NCBI RefSeq assembly: GCF_900068895.1
Contig: NZ_CDPK01000005.1
Location: forward strand, 136,576-187,093
Direction of reading: 5' to 3'
Length of the DNA: 50,518 nucleotides
Origin: Erwinia sp. ErVv1
GTDB taxonomy: Bacteria; Pseudomonadota; Gammaproteobacteria; Enterobacterales; Enterobacteriaceae
Below, piece after piece: positions 25,240 to 33,862 of the stretch. Position 1 is the stretch's first letter, and every line of letters starts with the position of its first letter. The notes under the pieces are model-generated. The model did no database searches and had not been told where the DNA came from. It saw only the letters and a program-made list of their open reading frames with translations. The translations under genes were made by a program, and so were the position numbers.

Positions 25240-25752
25240 CTAACGATGTGATTTTTTTGCCCACCACAGGCGCAGGCGTATGCCCCATTCGCTGGTCCAG
25301 CCCGTCGTGGAAGAGACTATTTTCCCCTTCGAGAGAATAAGGATGGCGGGCAGGGTGTCGATCTCCCAGTCTGCCGTTAGCGTGCCGCCAGGATCGTTCA
25401 CTACCGGCAGCGCCAGGTTTTTACTCTGCAACTGGCGAATAACGTGAATATCATCCCCCGATTGCCGTACCAGGATAACGACATTCCTTCCCTTATCGCC
25501 AAGCGACAAGACGGCGGGCAGGGTAAAGGGACAGGCGCCACACCCCGTACCCCAAATGAACAGCAGCAGGGGCTTTTTTTCGCTCAGAGTAGCCAGGGTG
25601 ACGCTTCTGCCGTCGATGGTGTGCATCAACACCCCAGCAAAACCCGCCGGGGGATGCGGCGCACGCTGTGCCGCTAACAGATAAAGACCGATAACCACGA
25701 TTATCATCAGCGGCAGCAGCCAAACTGGTCGGTAGGGTTCATCCCGAAACAT
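25240..25752 (-). CDS. Membrane-anchored thioredoxin-like protein disulfide oxidoreductase (ScsD/TlpA-like)
   Basis: 170 residues from the ATG at 25752, which has GAGGTAAG directly upstream; the longer frame to 25797 has no ribosome site. One N-terminal membrane anchor (about 10–27) places the thioredoxin domain in the periplasm. The active site is CGAC in IWGTGCGACPFTLPA near residue 72, followed by cis-Pro in DTLPAILIL. It resembles ScsD of the copper-sensitivity-suppressor locus, but no scsABC neighbours are present. Confidence 0.87.
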   Translation of the reverse strand: MFRDEPYRPVWLLPLMIIVVIGLYLLAAQRAPHPPAGFAGVLMHTIDGRSVTLATLSEKKPLLLFIWGTGCGACPFTLPAVLSLGDKGRNVVILVRQSGDDIHVIRQLQSKNLALPVVNDPGGTLTADWEIDTLPAILILSKGKIVSSTTGWTSEWGIRLRLWWAKKSHR

Positions 25753-26044
25753 ACTTACCTCGCAGAGGCCAGTAGCAGGGTTGAGGTGGGGCAGCATAGA
25801 AGAGGAGAGGTGGTGTTTTCATATTCATTTCCCTTGAATTTTATCCCTATTTCCGACAGAGCTGCCTGCGCTGTTTTCGGAAAGGCAAGGCTATGATAAC
25901 CCGATAATTTCCTCTCGTAACTATTACTACTGTAAATTTGGGTAAGCCCGACGTGCGGCCAGCGGCAGGCAGCAGGTTAAGGATAGGTTGCGGGTGGGTG
26001 GAGTGAAGTGGATTAACCGCGATGGGGCGGGTCTGATAATGCGA

Positions 26045-26290
26045 TTACCTGCTCTCATCCAGCAGGCGGTACAGCAGATTGCGATATCCCTGGAGTAACG
26101 CCTCATCCGCTTCGCCCTCCAGCCTGGCGATCACGCTGCTAATGATCGCTTTTCGGGTGGCTGGCCTGCCGCTGCGTAGCAGTTCGTTCATAATCACCGC
26201 CAGCAGTTCACCTTCGGCCGGTGCATGGAAGGCCGGACTGTTAAAGTAATCGGTGATGGCGCGTCCTGCACCCGCTGATTGGTGGCTCAT
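26045..26290 (-). CDS. ycgZ: YcgZ-family connector protein
   Basis: 81 residues. SAGAGRAITDYFNSPAFHAP … GELLAVIMNELLRSGRPATR … AIISSVIARLEGE lines up along its length with E. coli YcgZ (SAGAITRYFAKANLH … ETLGEIVTEILKDGRNLSRK … LLCRLE). YcgZ belongs to the YmgB/AriR group of small connector proteins controlled in E. coli by BluR and linked to Rcs signalling and biofilm. None of the E. coli neighbours (ymgA, ariR, ymgC) is adjacent. About 290 bp downstream lie empty before the thiol oxidoreductase gene. Confidence 0.85.
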   Translation of the reverse strand: MSHQSAGAGRAITDYFNSPAFHAPAEGELLAVIMNELLRSGRPATRKAIISSVIARLEGEADEALLQGYRNLLYRLLDESR

Positions 26291-26491
26291 AGCCTGCTCC
26301 GGATAAACGGCACCGAACCCCCGGCGGCGTACCGGTAGGTTCGGGTGATCATTCCCACGCGCGCTCCGCTTAGCTCACGACGCAGGCCCCCTCTCTATGA
26401 TTAATTATCATAAAGGATATTAATATTTTGGATGGGGGCGGCAGGAAGTCCAGTAACAATCAGAAATATTTCCTCTCCGCTTTTATGCTCC

Positions 26492-27163
26492 TCAACTGGC
26501 GGGATAGGTTCTGATCACCTCCAGCGTACCGTTAATAATAAACTGAACGCCCATGCACACCAGCAGGAAGCCCATCAGCCTGGATATGGCTTCAATGCCG
26601 CCTTTACCGACCAGGCGCATAATCGCACCTGAGCTTCGCAGGCAAATCCACAAAATCAGGCTCACCATAAAGAAGGTCAGAACGGGAGCAACGGCCAGCA
26701 CCCAGGGGGTAAATTCACTGTTGTGATGAACGGTAGAGGCCGCACTAATAATCATCGCAATGGTGCCTGGCCCGGCGGTGCTGGGCATGGCCAGTGGCAC
26801 GAAGGCGATATTGACCGTCTTACTTTCGCTCAGCTCATCCAGCTTATGTTCCGCCTCAACCGAGTGGCCCGCCTGCTGCTGTGGAAACAGCATACGGAAG
26901 CCAATAAAGGCCACTATCAAACCACCTGCGATGCGTAATCCCGGAATAGAGATACCGAAGGTATCCATAACGGCGTTACCCGCATAAAAGGCCACGGTCA
27001 TGATGATAAAAACGTAAATGGATGCCTGCAGCGACTGCCGGTTCCGTTCGCTAAAATTCATATCTCCCGCCAGCCCCAGGAACAGGGCCACGGTGGTTAA
27101 AGGGTTGGCGAGGGGCAGAATCACAACTAATCCGAGGCCCACGGCCTTCATCAGTTCAAACAT
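26492..27163 (-). CDS. marC: MarC-family inner-membrane protein
   Basis: 223 residues, six membrane helices, nearly collinear with E. coli MarC (221). Conserved stretches include [60 protein letters not shown] and [20 protein letters not shown]. Once thought linked to multiple antibiotic resistance because of its place beside marRAB, MarC has no proven transport function. marRAB is not adjacent here. Confidence 0.95.
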   Translation of the reverse strand: MFELMKAVGLGLVVILPLANPLTTVALFLGLAGDMNFSERNRQSLQASIYVFIIMTVAFYAGNAVMDTFGISIPGLRIAGGLIVAFIGFRMLFPQQQAGHSVEAEHKLDELSESKTVNIAFVPLAMPSTAGPGTIAMIISAASTVHHNSEFTPWVLAVAPVLTFFMVSLILWICLRSSGAIMRLVGKGGIEAISRLMGFLLVCMGVQFIINGTLEVIRTYPAS

Positions 27164-27461
27164 GCTTTCTTTCCTTGAGATATCAGACAGACAGAGTGAT
27201 GCCGTTATGATGCCCTGGCATCCTTTTCCTGCGAAGCGTTAAAGGGAAATTATCCTAATAAAGGTTCCGGCAGTAAGGTTAAAAAATGCGTATTTTAGTG
27301 ATGGTGAAGTTAATGGCGTGTGTATTTAGGGATAACAGAATGAGGGGTTAAAAAACAAACAAAAATAAAAACATTATATTTCAGAGTGTTATGTACGAAT
27401 CCTTTTTTTTTATCACTGAGTGCTTGTGCTGACTTCTTCATTGTGAGTAAATGCACCGTCG
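27164..27461. other. AT-rich intergenic stretch between marC and the cold-shock gene
   Basis: No gene seen. The part from 27280 to 27420 is very AT-rich with long A and T runs, fitting promoters of the two divergent genes. Confidence 0.5.
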
Positions 27462-27630
27462 GTTTTGAAACAGACAACGTATGCGAGCAAATTTATTAAA
27501 GCAGTTATCAGTTAAAGCGCTATCTCAGATATCTCTTCTTCCTGACTTCCTTCTTAAGTGCCTCATAAGTCCGCCCTGTTGACAAACCCCGTGCCCTTGC
27601 GGCTTATTACATTTTTTGAAGGAAAGACAA
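27462..27630 (+). promoter_or_regulatory. Long cold-shock 5' leader (cspA-type)
   Basis: About 170 nt of leader with CGGTTTTGAAACAGAC followed by TTAAAGCAG, resembling the start of the E. coli cspA leader (cold box CGGTTTGACGTACAGAC then TTAAAGCAG). Such leaders refold with temperature and autoregulate translation. The leader's 5' end is inferred, not mapped. Confidence 0.6.
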
Positions 27631-27843
27631 ATGTCTAACAAAATGACTGGTTTAGTAAAATGGTTCAACGCTGAGAAAGGTTTCGGCTTTATCTCTCCAA
27701 CCGACGGCAGCAAAGATGTGTTCGTACACTTCTCTGCAATTCAGAACGGCGGCTTCAAGACGCTGGAAGAAGGCCAGAAAGTTGAGTTCTCTATCGAAAA
27801 CGGCCAGAAAGGCCCAGCTGCAGCTAACGTAACTGCGCTGTAA
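27631..27843 (+). CDS. Cold-shock protein, CspA/CspB/CspG group
   Basis: 70 residues, one OB-fold. RNP1 is KGFGFISP (near 16–23) and RNP2 DVFVHFSAI (near 30–38). The N-terminus [20 protein letters not shown] matches CspB and CspG most closely, but CspA, CspB and CspG cannot be separated by sequence alone. It binds single-stranded RNA and melts structure at low temperature. A long leader upstream fits cold induction; a bidirectional-type terminator follows. AAGGA precedes the ATG. Confidence 0.95.
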   Translation: MSNKMTGLVKWFNAEKGFGFISPTDGSKDVFVHFSAIQNGGFKTLEEGQKVEFSIENGQKGPAAANVTAL

Positions 27844-27911
27844 GTTTTTAGAGACTCCCACTTGCAGCGAGCAGTAAGGGTTTCCCGATATTGCTCATGC
27901 TGAAAGTGAAT

Positions 27912-27938
27912 AAAAACCCGCCTTATGGCGGGTTTTTT
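27912..27938 (+). terminator. Rho-independent terminator of the csp gene
   Basis: AACCCGCC – TTAT – GGCGGGTT followed by TTTT and preceded by an A-run. Classical terminator, able to act on both strands. Confidence 0.95.
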
Positions 27939-28013
27939 GCGTTTATCATTCAGCATAAACGCGGTTTAATAGGAAACCCTACGCTGTTGCCATAAGGTTA
28001 TGTTTACCCGCCA

Positions 28014-29219
28014 ATGGAATCCTGGAAAGTTAACCTCATCTCAGTCTGGTTTGGCTGTCTGTTTACCGGACTGGCTATCAGTCAGATCATTCCTTTCCTC
28101 CCCCTTTACGTAGAACAGCTTGGCGTGACCGATCCCAGGGCGCTTACCCTGTGGTCAGGGCTGATTTTTAGTATTACCTTCCTGATTTCCGCTATTGTCT
28201 CGCCGATGTGGGGCAGCCTGGCTGACAGAAAGGGGCGAAAGCTGATGCTGCTGCGCGCCTCGCTGGGCATGGGCCTGGTGATTTTCTTACAGGCTTTTGT
28301 CACCAACGTCTGGCAGCTATTTTTGCTGCGGGCGCTGATGGGGCTGACTTCCGGCTATATTCCCAACGCGCTGGCGCTGGTGGCAACCCAGGTGCCACGC
28401 GATCGAAGCGGATGGGCGCTGAGCATGGTGTCAACGGCGCAAATCTGTGGGGTGATCATGGGGCCGCTGATGGGCGGTTTTCTTGCCGACTGGGTAGGGC
28501 TGCGCGCGGTCTTTTTTGTCACGTCGGCATTGTTGCTTACCAGCTTTCTGATCACCCTCTTTCTGATTAAAGAGGGTGGGGTTAAACGGGTGAGCCGTGA
28601 GGAGAAGCTCAGCGGGAGCGGGGTGTTTCGATCGCTGTCGCACCCCGCCCTGATTATTAGCCTGTTTGTCACCACGATGGTTATCCAGCTCTGCAACGGA
28701 TCCATTAGTCCAATATTGACGCTCTTTGTCAGGCAGCTCGCGCCTGACGCGCAGAATATTGCCTTTATCAGTGGGATGGTGGCGGCAATTCCGGGCGTAT
28801 CTGCGCTGTTATCGGCTCCCCGGCTGGGTAAGCTTGGCGACAGAATCGGTGCCGAGCGCATTCTTTTTGCCGCTCTGGCGCTGACCATCATACTGTTTAT
28901 AGGGATGTCATGGGTAAATGGTGTCGTTCAGCTGGGCATACTGCGTTTTCTGATGGGCTTTGCCGAAGGGGCGATGATGCCTGCGGTGCAGACCCTGTTA
29001 CTCCGCTACTCCAGCGACAGGGTAACAGGGCGCATCTTCGGATATAACCAGTCATTTATGTACCTCGGCAACGTGGTGGGGCCGCTCATTGGCGCTGGCG
29101 TTTCCGCCGTGGGAGGATTTCGCTGGGTTTTTGCGGCCACCGCCGTCGCGGTACTGGCGAATACCATACAGCTACTCTGGCACTGGCGCAGAGTAAAACG
29201 CGGCCAGACTGTCCGTTAA
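28014..29219 (+). CDS. mdtG: MFS multidrug efflux transporter MdtG
   Basis: 401 residues, twelve helices. Collinear with E. coli MdtG: PFLPLYVEQLGVTD, WSGLIFSITFLISAI, LADRKGRKLMLLRASLGMG, GSISPILTLFVRQLA, SALLSAPRLGKLGDRIG and AGMMPAVQTLL-type region. MdtG confers resistance to fosfomycin and deoxycholate when overproduced and in E. coli belongs to the MarA/SoxS/Rob regulon. No strong ribosome site is visible before the ATG, and an out-of-frame ATG 14 bases upstream has a better AAGG. Confidence 0.93.
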   Translation: MESWKVNLISVWFGCLFTGLAISQIIPFLPLYVEQLGVTDPRALTLWSGLIFSITFLISAIVSPMWGSLADRKGRKLMLLRASLGMGLVIFLQAFVTNVWQLFLLRALMGLTSGYIPNALALVATQVPRDRSGWALSMVSTAQICGVIMGPLMGGFLADWVGLRAVFFVTSALLLTSFLITLFLIKEGGVKRVSREEKLSGSGVFRSLSHPALIISLFVTTMVIQLCNGSISPILTLFVRQLAPDAQNIAFISGMVAAIPGVSALLSAPRLGKLGDRIGAERILFAALALTIILFIGMSWVNGVVQLGILRFLMGFAEGAMMPAVQTLLLRYSSDRVTGRIFGYNQSFMYLGNVVGPLIGAGVSAVGGFRWVFAATAVAVLANTIQLLWHWRRVKRGQTVR

Positions 29220-29405
29220 GCGACATTCCTGTCTGATGACAAAGGCCGGTTTGCGCGAACAGGCAGGTTTTACGCGGCTTATTGACAGCAAAGCGTTAAG
29301 CGTCGTTACTCTGGGTAAAAATGGCCCTTAACCGGATGATTCTGCATTGTGGGGAGTGACGCGGCCGCTTACTATCACCGCCAACGCTACCATGAGGTGA
29401 TAATA

Positions 29406-29570
29406 ATGAGTCGTTTAATTAAAGCAGTAAGTGTGATTGCACTGGTTACCGCTCTGAGCGGTTGCCTGTTCCCACCTCCGGGCGGCGGCGGCGGCGGTGG
29501 CGGCGGTTGGGGGGGCGGCGGCGGCGGCGGCGGTCCACGCGGTGGCTTTGATATGGGCGCTGGCCGCTAA
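29406..29570 (+). CDS. Glycine-rich small lipoprotein
   Basis: 54 residues. A signal peptide with lipobox LSGC lipidates Cys20; the mature chain is FPPPGG then an almost pure glycine run (17 Gly interrupted once by Trp) ending PRGGFDMGAGR. GAGGTGA precedes the ATG. The glycine codons form a GGC-rich tract prone to copy-number change. Likely a flexible outer-membrane-anchored peptide; function unknown. Closed by a good terminator. Confidence 0.75.
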   Translation: MSRLIKAVSVIALVTALSGCLFPPPGGGGGGGGGWGGGGGGGGPRGGFDMGAGR

Positions 29571-29578
29571 GCACGACT

Positions 29579-29605
29579 AAACCAGAGGCGCTATGCCTCT
29601 GGTTT
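29579..29605 (+). terminator. Terminator of the Gly-rich lipoprotein gene
   Basis: AAACCAGAGGC – GCTAT – GCCTCTGGTTT, a perfect 11-bp stem whose A/T ends give short U-runs on both strands. Confidence 0.85.
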
Positions 29606-29792
29606 ATCGCCCCCGTCAGTACCCGGTATCCCGCTATTTAACCCCTTCGCCTGTTAACATCCGTTTTACCGTACCGTCATCTCCAGGTTGTTGAATAGAT
29701 TATCTTATAGGGTATAAAAATACCTATTATGGCTTATTCTCTTTTGCCGGTGGTGGTGGTAACGTTCCGCCTTTAACCGCTGAGACATTCGC

Positions 29793-30053
29793 ATGAAAAT
29801 CCTTATTTCAGAACTTTTAGTCAGACTGGCGGAAAAGGAAGAAGAGTCCAAAGAGTTAGTGGCCCAGGTAGAAGCACTGGAAATTGTGGTTACTGCCCTG
29901 CTGCGTAAACTGGATGGCGATCATCTTCAGCAAATTACCGACAGCGTCAGTACGGCGTTGAAACTCGCTTCGGATGAGCATGCCACCCCTGGCAGCGATG
30001 CTTCCCTGCTGGAAAATTATATTCAGCGACTGCTTATCCACCCTCGTCACTAA
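29793..30053 (+). CDS. iraP: Anti-adaptor protein IraP
   Basis: 86 residues, the same length as E. coli IraP, with EKEEESKELVAQVEALEIVV near identical and the family end YIQRLLIHPRH. IraP binds the response-regulator adaptor RssB and prevents delivery of sigma-S to ClpXP during phosphate or magnesium starvation. It sits before psiF as in E. coli, though phoA is absent between them. A hairpin follows at 30067–30096. Confidence 0.95.
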   Translation: MKILISELLVRLAEKEEESKELVAQVEALEIVVTALLRKLDGDHLQQITDSVSTALKLASDEHATPGSDASLLENYIQRLLIHPRH

Positions 30054-30066
30054 GCACCTCTGTCGT

Positions 30067-30096
30067 CCGGGAGCATCCCGCCCATTGTGCTCCCGG
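30067..30096 (+). terminator. Hairpin after iraP
   Basis: CCGGGAGCA – 12 nt – TGCTCCCGG, 9-bp stem starting 14 bp past the iraP stop. No T-run. Confidence 0.55.
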
Positions 30097-30215
30097 GCAA
30101 TGTGTCCCTTACAGACAGTTTTGCGATCGCCGCAGCGTATTTATGCCTGAATTTTTTTGCGTGAGAAGAAATCCCTGCCAGAATTAATACGAAATTAATC
30201 GTTAAGAGGTAGCAA

Positions 30216-30524
30216 ATGATCAAGACAACCTGCCTTGCCGCCACCCTGGGGCTTGCACTATTAGCCAGCGGATACGCTAACGCGGCAGAAAAAACCGTCC
30301 AGCAGCAAAAAATGACCCTTTGTAACCAGCAGGCGGGTGAAAAATCGCTGAAGGGGGATGCCCGTAAAACCTTTATGAGCCAGTGTCTGAAAAAGGACAG
30401 TACGGCGAGTAACATCACGCCACAGCAGGCAAAAATGAAAACCTGTAATGCACAGGCCGGTGAGAAATCACTCAAGGGAGCCGAGCGTAAAACCTTTATG
30501 AGCAGCTGCCTGAAAAAGAGTTAA
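30216..30524 (+). CDS. psiF: Phosphate starvation-inducible protein PsiF
   Basis: 102 residues: a signal peptide (cleavage after ANA near 24) and two tandem copies of the PsiF repeat, QQQKMTLCNQQAGEKSLKGD and QQAKMKTCNAQAGEKSLKGA, each ending RKTFMS.CLKK. Each repeat holds two cysteines. Function is unknown; in E. coli it is in the phoA–psiF PhoB-controlled operon. No clear Pho box is seen here. TTAAGAGG precedes the ATG. Confidence 0.94.
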   Translation: MIKTTCLAATLGLALLASGYANAAEKTVQQQKMTLCNQQAGEKSLKGDARKTFMSQCLKKDSTASNITPQQAKMKTCNAQAGEKSLKGAERKTFMSSCLKKS

Positions 30525-30529
30525 CAGCG

Positions 30530-30549
30530 ATGGGCCTCACGAGGCCCAT
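30530..30549 (+). terminator. Hairpin after psiF
   Basis: ATGGGCCT – CACG – AGGCCCAT, 8-bp stem six bases past the stop. No T-run, moderate confidence. Confidence 0.55.
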
Positions 30550-30740
30550 TGATCGCCCGCGCTTAACATTCATATTTCCTTAAACTTTTAAACTCCCCGA
30601 AATACAGCTATTTAGCCCTTAATTTACGCTTTGATCCCGCCAGTTTCAGTAAAAATACCCTCGTCAATGCCAGGCTTAACCTGCATGTCATAAAATTACA
30701 GCGCAAAAAATTTCGCGCGAAAATAATAAGGAGCATTGTC

Positions 30741-32276
30741 GTGAGCTATCAAAATGCAATCGTATTACAGGATCTTCCCGAACTGGAGCCGGTGAGGGTA
30801 CCGATCGGTGATACCGACATACTTCTGATCCGCGATGGCGAAGCGGTTAAGGCCTTTCAGGCAAAATGTCCGCATTCAGGCGCGCCGCTGGAGCAGGGGG
30901 CAATTTATAATGGCAGACTGGTTTGCCCCTGGCATAAGGCTAACTTCAGCCTGGAGGACGGCAGCCTGTGTGAACCCCTGGCGTTAAGCGATTTGCAGCG
31001 TTATCCGGTAAAAATTGAAAACGGTATGGTGCAGATTGATCCCGAGCCTCTGCCCCCGCTTTATCCCCTGGCGGCATCGGCAGAGAAGGACGCGCCGGTT
31101 TATGTGGTGTTGGGCACGGGGGCCGCGGGAAGCGCCGCCGCCTGGACGCTACGTCGGGAGGGTTTCAAGGGCACGCTGGTAGTCGTCGATCGTGAGCCGG
31201 AAGCGCCCTATGACCGCACCGTACTGACTAAATTTGTTCCCTCCGGCAATATGGCTATAGATGAGGTTCCGTCCCCGCTGGATGAGGACTTCTTCGCCTT
31301 CGCTGAGCAAAAAAAGGGCGATGTCGAGCAGCTTGACAGCCGCCAGCAGATCCTGCGTTTTGCGGACGGCAGCCAGCTCCGCTATGACAAACTGCTGATT
31401 GCCAGCGGGGGCATTCCCCAGCGCCCGGATCTCGAAGGCAAGGCGCTCGCCGGGGTGCATGTCCTGCGCAGTATTGAACAGGCGGACACACTGCTGCAGG
31501 ACGTGGATAGCACGAAGAAACTGGTGATCGTCGGTAACAGCTTTATTGGTATGGAACTGGCCTCCGCGCTGCGTAGCCAGCAGGTGGATGTTCAGGTTAT
31601 CGCCCGCGATCCGCTGCCGTTCAGGAAGCCCTTTGGCGAACAGCTGGCAGCCTGGTTTCGCCAACTGCATGAAAGCAAGGGCGTCCGGTTTATCGACGGC
31701 GACGTCGCGGGCCTGGAGGGAGACAATGGCAAAGTCAGTGCCGTGATGCTAACGAACGGTCAGCGGATAGTGGCCGACGTGGTACTACTGGCAACGGGCG
31801 TCGCGCCGGGCACGCAGTTTATTCACGATATCCCCCTGCGTGACGACGGCAGCCTGACTGCCAACGATACGCTGGAAGTCGCGCCAAACGTCTGGGCTGC
31901 GGGGGATATCGTCAGCTATCCGGTCTCTGAGGGCTACCAGCGTATTGAGCACTGGCGCGTGGCTCAGCAGCAGGGCAGGACGGCGGCTAAGAATATGCTG
32001 CAACGGGGTGAAACCTTTGATCGGGTGCCTTTTTTCTGGACCGCACAGTTTGGGACGCGCTATGAGTACCTTGGGCACGCCAGCGAGTGGGATAGTTATC
32101 AGCTGGTGGGATCGTTAGAGGATAAGTTTATTGCGCTCTATGGTCAGGAGGGCAGGCTGGTGGCCGCGGCGTCCTGCGGAATGTACACCTTTACCGCCGA
32201 ACTGATCAAAAGAATGGAGAAGCCGATGAGCATACAGGAAACCGCAGCGCTGGCAGAAAAGGCGCTAAGCGAGTAA
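30741..32276 (+). CDS. Rieske [2Fe-2S] / FAD-dependent oxidoreductase (AIF-like ferredoxin reductase)
   Basis: 511 residues in three parts. The N-terminal Rieske domain (1–105) has cluster ligands Cys43/His45 (CPHSGAPL) and Cys62/His65 (CPWHKANF). A pyridine-nucleotide-disulphide-type reductase follows: FAD motif VLGTGAAGSAAA near 113, NAD(P) motif VIVGNSFIGMELA near 262, second FAD motif ANVWAAGDIV near 390. The C-terminal part (about 410–511) is the AIF-type reductase domain. It starts at GTG after AAGGAG. It occupies the position of dgcC between psiF and proC. Redox partner unknown. Confidence 0.92.
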   Translation: MSYQNAIVLQDLPELEPVRVPIGDTDILLIRDGEAVKAFQAKCPHSGAPLEQGAIYNGRLVCPWHKANFSLEDGSLCEPLALSDLQRYPVKIENGMVQIDPEPLPPLYPLAASAEKDAPVYVVLGTGAAGSAAAWTLRREGFKGTLVVVDREPEAPYDRTVLTKFVPSGNMAIDEVPSPLDEDFFAFAEQKKGDVEQLDSRQQILRFADGSQLRYDKLLIASGGIPQRPDLEGKALAGVHVLRSIEQADTLLQDVDSTKKLVIVGNSFIGMELASALRSQQVDVQVIARDPLPFRKPFGEQLAAWFRQLHESKGVRFIDGDVAGLEGDNGKVSAVMLTNGQRIVADVVLLATGVAPGTQFIHDIPLRDDGSLTANDTLEVAPNVWAAGDIVSYPVSEGYQRIEHWRVAQQQGRTAAKNMLQRGETFDRVPFFWTAQFGTRYEYLGHASEWDSYQLVGSLEDKFIALYGQEGRLVAAASCGMYTFTAELIKRMEKPMSIQETAALAEKALSE

Positions 32277-32340
32277 ATACGGCCAGTCTGGCCGATGCCG
32301 CGACAGGCCATTTATGCTGATAATCGGGAAGTTATGCGCA

Positions 32341-32361
32341 GGGGGAAGAGAACCTTCCCCC
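32341..32361. terminator. Hairpin between convergent genes
   Basis: GGGGGAAG – AGAAC – CTTCCCCC, 8-bp perfect stem between the Rieske reductase and proC. No T-run. Confidence 0.5.
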
Positions 32362-32379
32362 TTCCTGACGGAATCGCGT

Positions 32380-33186
32380 TTATTTACTCATGCTGTCCGA
32401 TTTCGCCATGCAGCTCTGCATTGCCTCTATCACTGCCGTGCGAAAGCCTTTCTCCTCCAGCACTCTGACCGCTTCAATGGTGGTGCCACCCGGTGAGCAA
32501 ACCATATCTTTCAGTTCGGCAGGATGCTTACCGGTTTCCAGTACCATCTGGGCGGCGCCCTTCACCGCCTGCGCTGCAAACTCATACGCCTGCGCGCGGG
32601 GCATGCCGCCCAATACGGCTGCATCGGCCATCGCTTCAATAAACATAAAGACATAGGCCGGCGCTGATCCGCTCACGCCCACGACGGCGTGGATCATATA
32701 CTCCGGCACCAGCGCGGCTTTACCAAAGCCGCGGAAAATGGCCACGATCTCGTCCGCTTCCTCTTTCGTCACCAGTACGTTCGGCGTAACAGAGGTCATT
32801 CCTTCATTGACCAGCGCAGGCGTATTTGGCATCACGCGGATCAATTTGCGATCGTGACCCAGCACGCCAGCCAGGGCATCCAGCGTGATACCCGCAGCAA
32901 TGGACACGACGACGGTATCCTTGTTCAGGCTGCCCGCCACGTCGTTCAGCACGTTAAGGATAACGTTAGGTTTGACGGCGCCAAAGAGGATATCGACCTG
33001 TTTTGCTACCTGCTCAGCGCTGTCGGCGGGCGTGATGCCATACTTCTGCTGCATGGCCTGATTGGTTGCGGGCTTATGGTCGAAAACCCAAATGTCCTCA
33101 GCTTTTATCTGACCGGACGAGACCAGTCCGCCGATAATGGCCTGCGACATATTGCCACAGCCGATAAAGCCGATTTTCTTATCCAT
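32380..33186 (-). CDS. proC: Pyrroline-5-carboxylate reductase
   Basis: 268 residues, the family length. IGFIGCGNMSQAI is the N-terminal Rossmann motif; VMPNTPALVNEG and GSAPAYVFMFIEAMADAAV are the catalytic and dimer-interface signatures; SPGGTTIEAV closes the active site. It reduces pyrroline-5-carboxylate to proline. Two adjacent ATGs exist; the second (33186) fits the E. coli start and has GGGAG eight bases upstream. Same position as in E. coli, beside yaiI. Confidence 0.96.
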   Translation of the reverse strand: MDKKIGFIGCGNMSQAIIGGLVSSGQIKAEDIWVFDHKPATNQAMQQKYGITPADSAEQVAKQVDILFGAVKPNVILNVLNDVAGSLNKDTVVVSIAAGITLDALAGVLGHDRKLIRVMPNTPALVNEGMTSVTPNVLVTKEEADEIVAIFRGFGKAALVPEYMIHAVVGVSGSAPAYVFMFIEAMADAAVLGGMPRAQAYEFAAQAVKGAAQMVLETGKHPAELKDMVCSPGGTTIEAVRVLEEKGFRTAVIEAMQSCMAKSDSMSK

Positions 33187-33364
33187 CATCCTGCTCCCTT
33201 ATTTATCTGGTTTACGCTGTAAACAGCTTACTGCATTCACTACCTTAATTCAGCGTGGATCGCGAGTCAGTAAAAAGAGGGGGCAACGCCAGCAGATTAC
33301 ATTTGCCATTTCTGAAAAGAACGGCAAGATCGTGCTTAATTTCATTATGTAAAAGGAAAGGGCG

Positions 33365-33820
33365 ATGCCAATCTGGGTAGATGCCGATGCGTGTCCAAAA
33401 GTGATCAAAGAGGTACTTTACCGTGCCGCCGAACGCGAGCAGATGATGGTGACGCTGGTTGCTAATCAGTCGCTAAGCGTGCCGCCGTCGCGCTTCCTGC
33501 GTACCCTGCGGGTTGCTGCGGGGTTTGACGTCGCGGATAACGAAATCGTACGGCGTGCTGAGCCGGGCGATTTGGTGGTAACGGCCGATATTCCGCTGGC
33601 GGCGGAGGTAATGGAGAAGGGCGCCGTGGCGCTGAATCCTCGTGGGGAGCGCTACAGTGACGCCACGATTCGTGAACGGCTGACCATGCGTGATTTTATG
33701 GATACGATGCGCGCCAGCGGCGTACAAACGGGCGGGCCAGCGGTGCTCAATCAGCGCGACCGGCAGCAGTTTGCGAATGAACTGGATAAATGGCTGCGGT
33801 CGCAAAAAAATAACGGCTGA
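33365..33820 (+). CDS. yaiI: YaiI/YqxD-family (UPF0178) protein
   Basis: 151 residues. The start [20 protein letters not shown] and the motifs [16 protein letters not shown] and [10 protein letters not shown] are characteristic of the UPF0178 group, a PIN-like fold with acidic residues at the presumed metal site (Asp6, Asp8). No activity is established. AAAAGGAAAG precedes the ATG. Divergent from proC as in E. coli. Confidence 0.93.
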   Translation: MPIWVDADACPKVIKEVLYRAAEREQMMVTLVANQSLSVPPSRFLRTLRVAAGFDVADNEIVRRAEPGDLVVTADIPLAAEVMEKGAVALNPRGERYSDATIRERLTMRDFMDTMRASGVQTGGPAVLNQRDRQQFANELDKWLRSQKNNG

Positions 33821-33862
33821 GGGGAAGCGTAGCGGGTGGCATATCGCCACCCGCTGGCAGGA

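Noticed and set aside
30054-30215. Pho box before psiF
   Set aside because: Only a loose ACAGACAG-like match; no tandem 11-bp CTGTCAT-type repeats.
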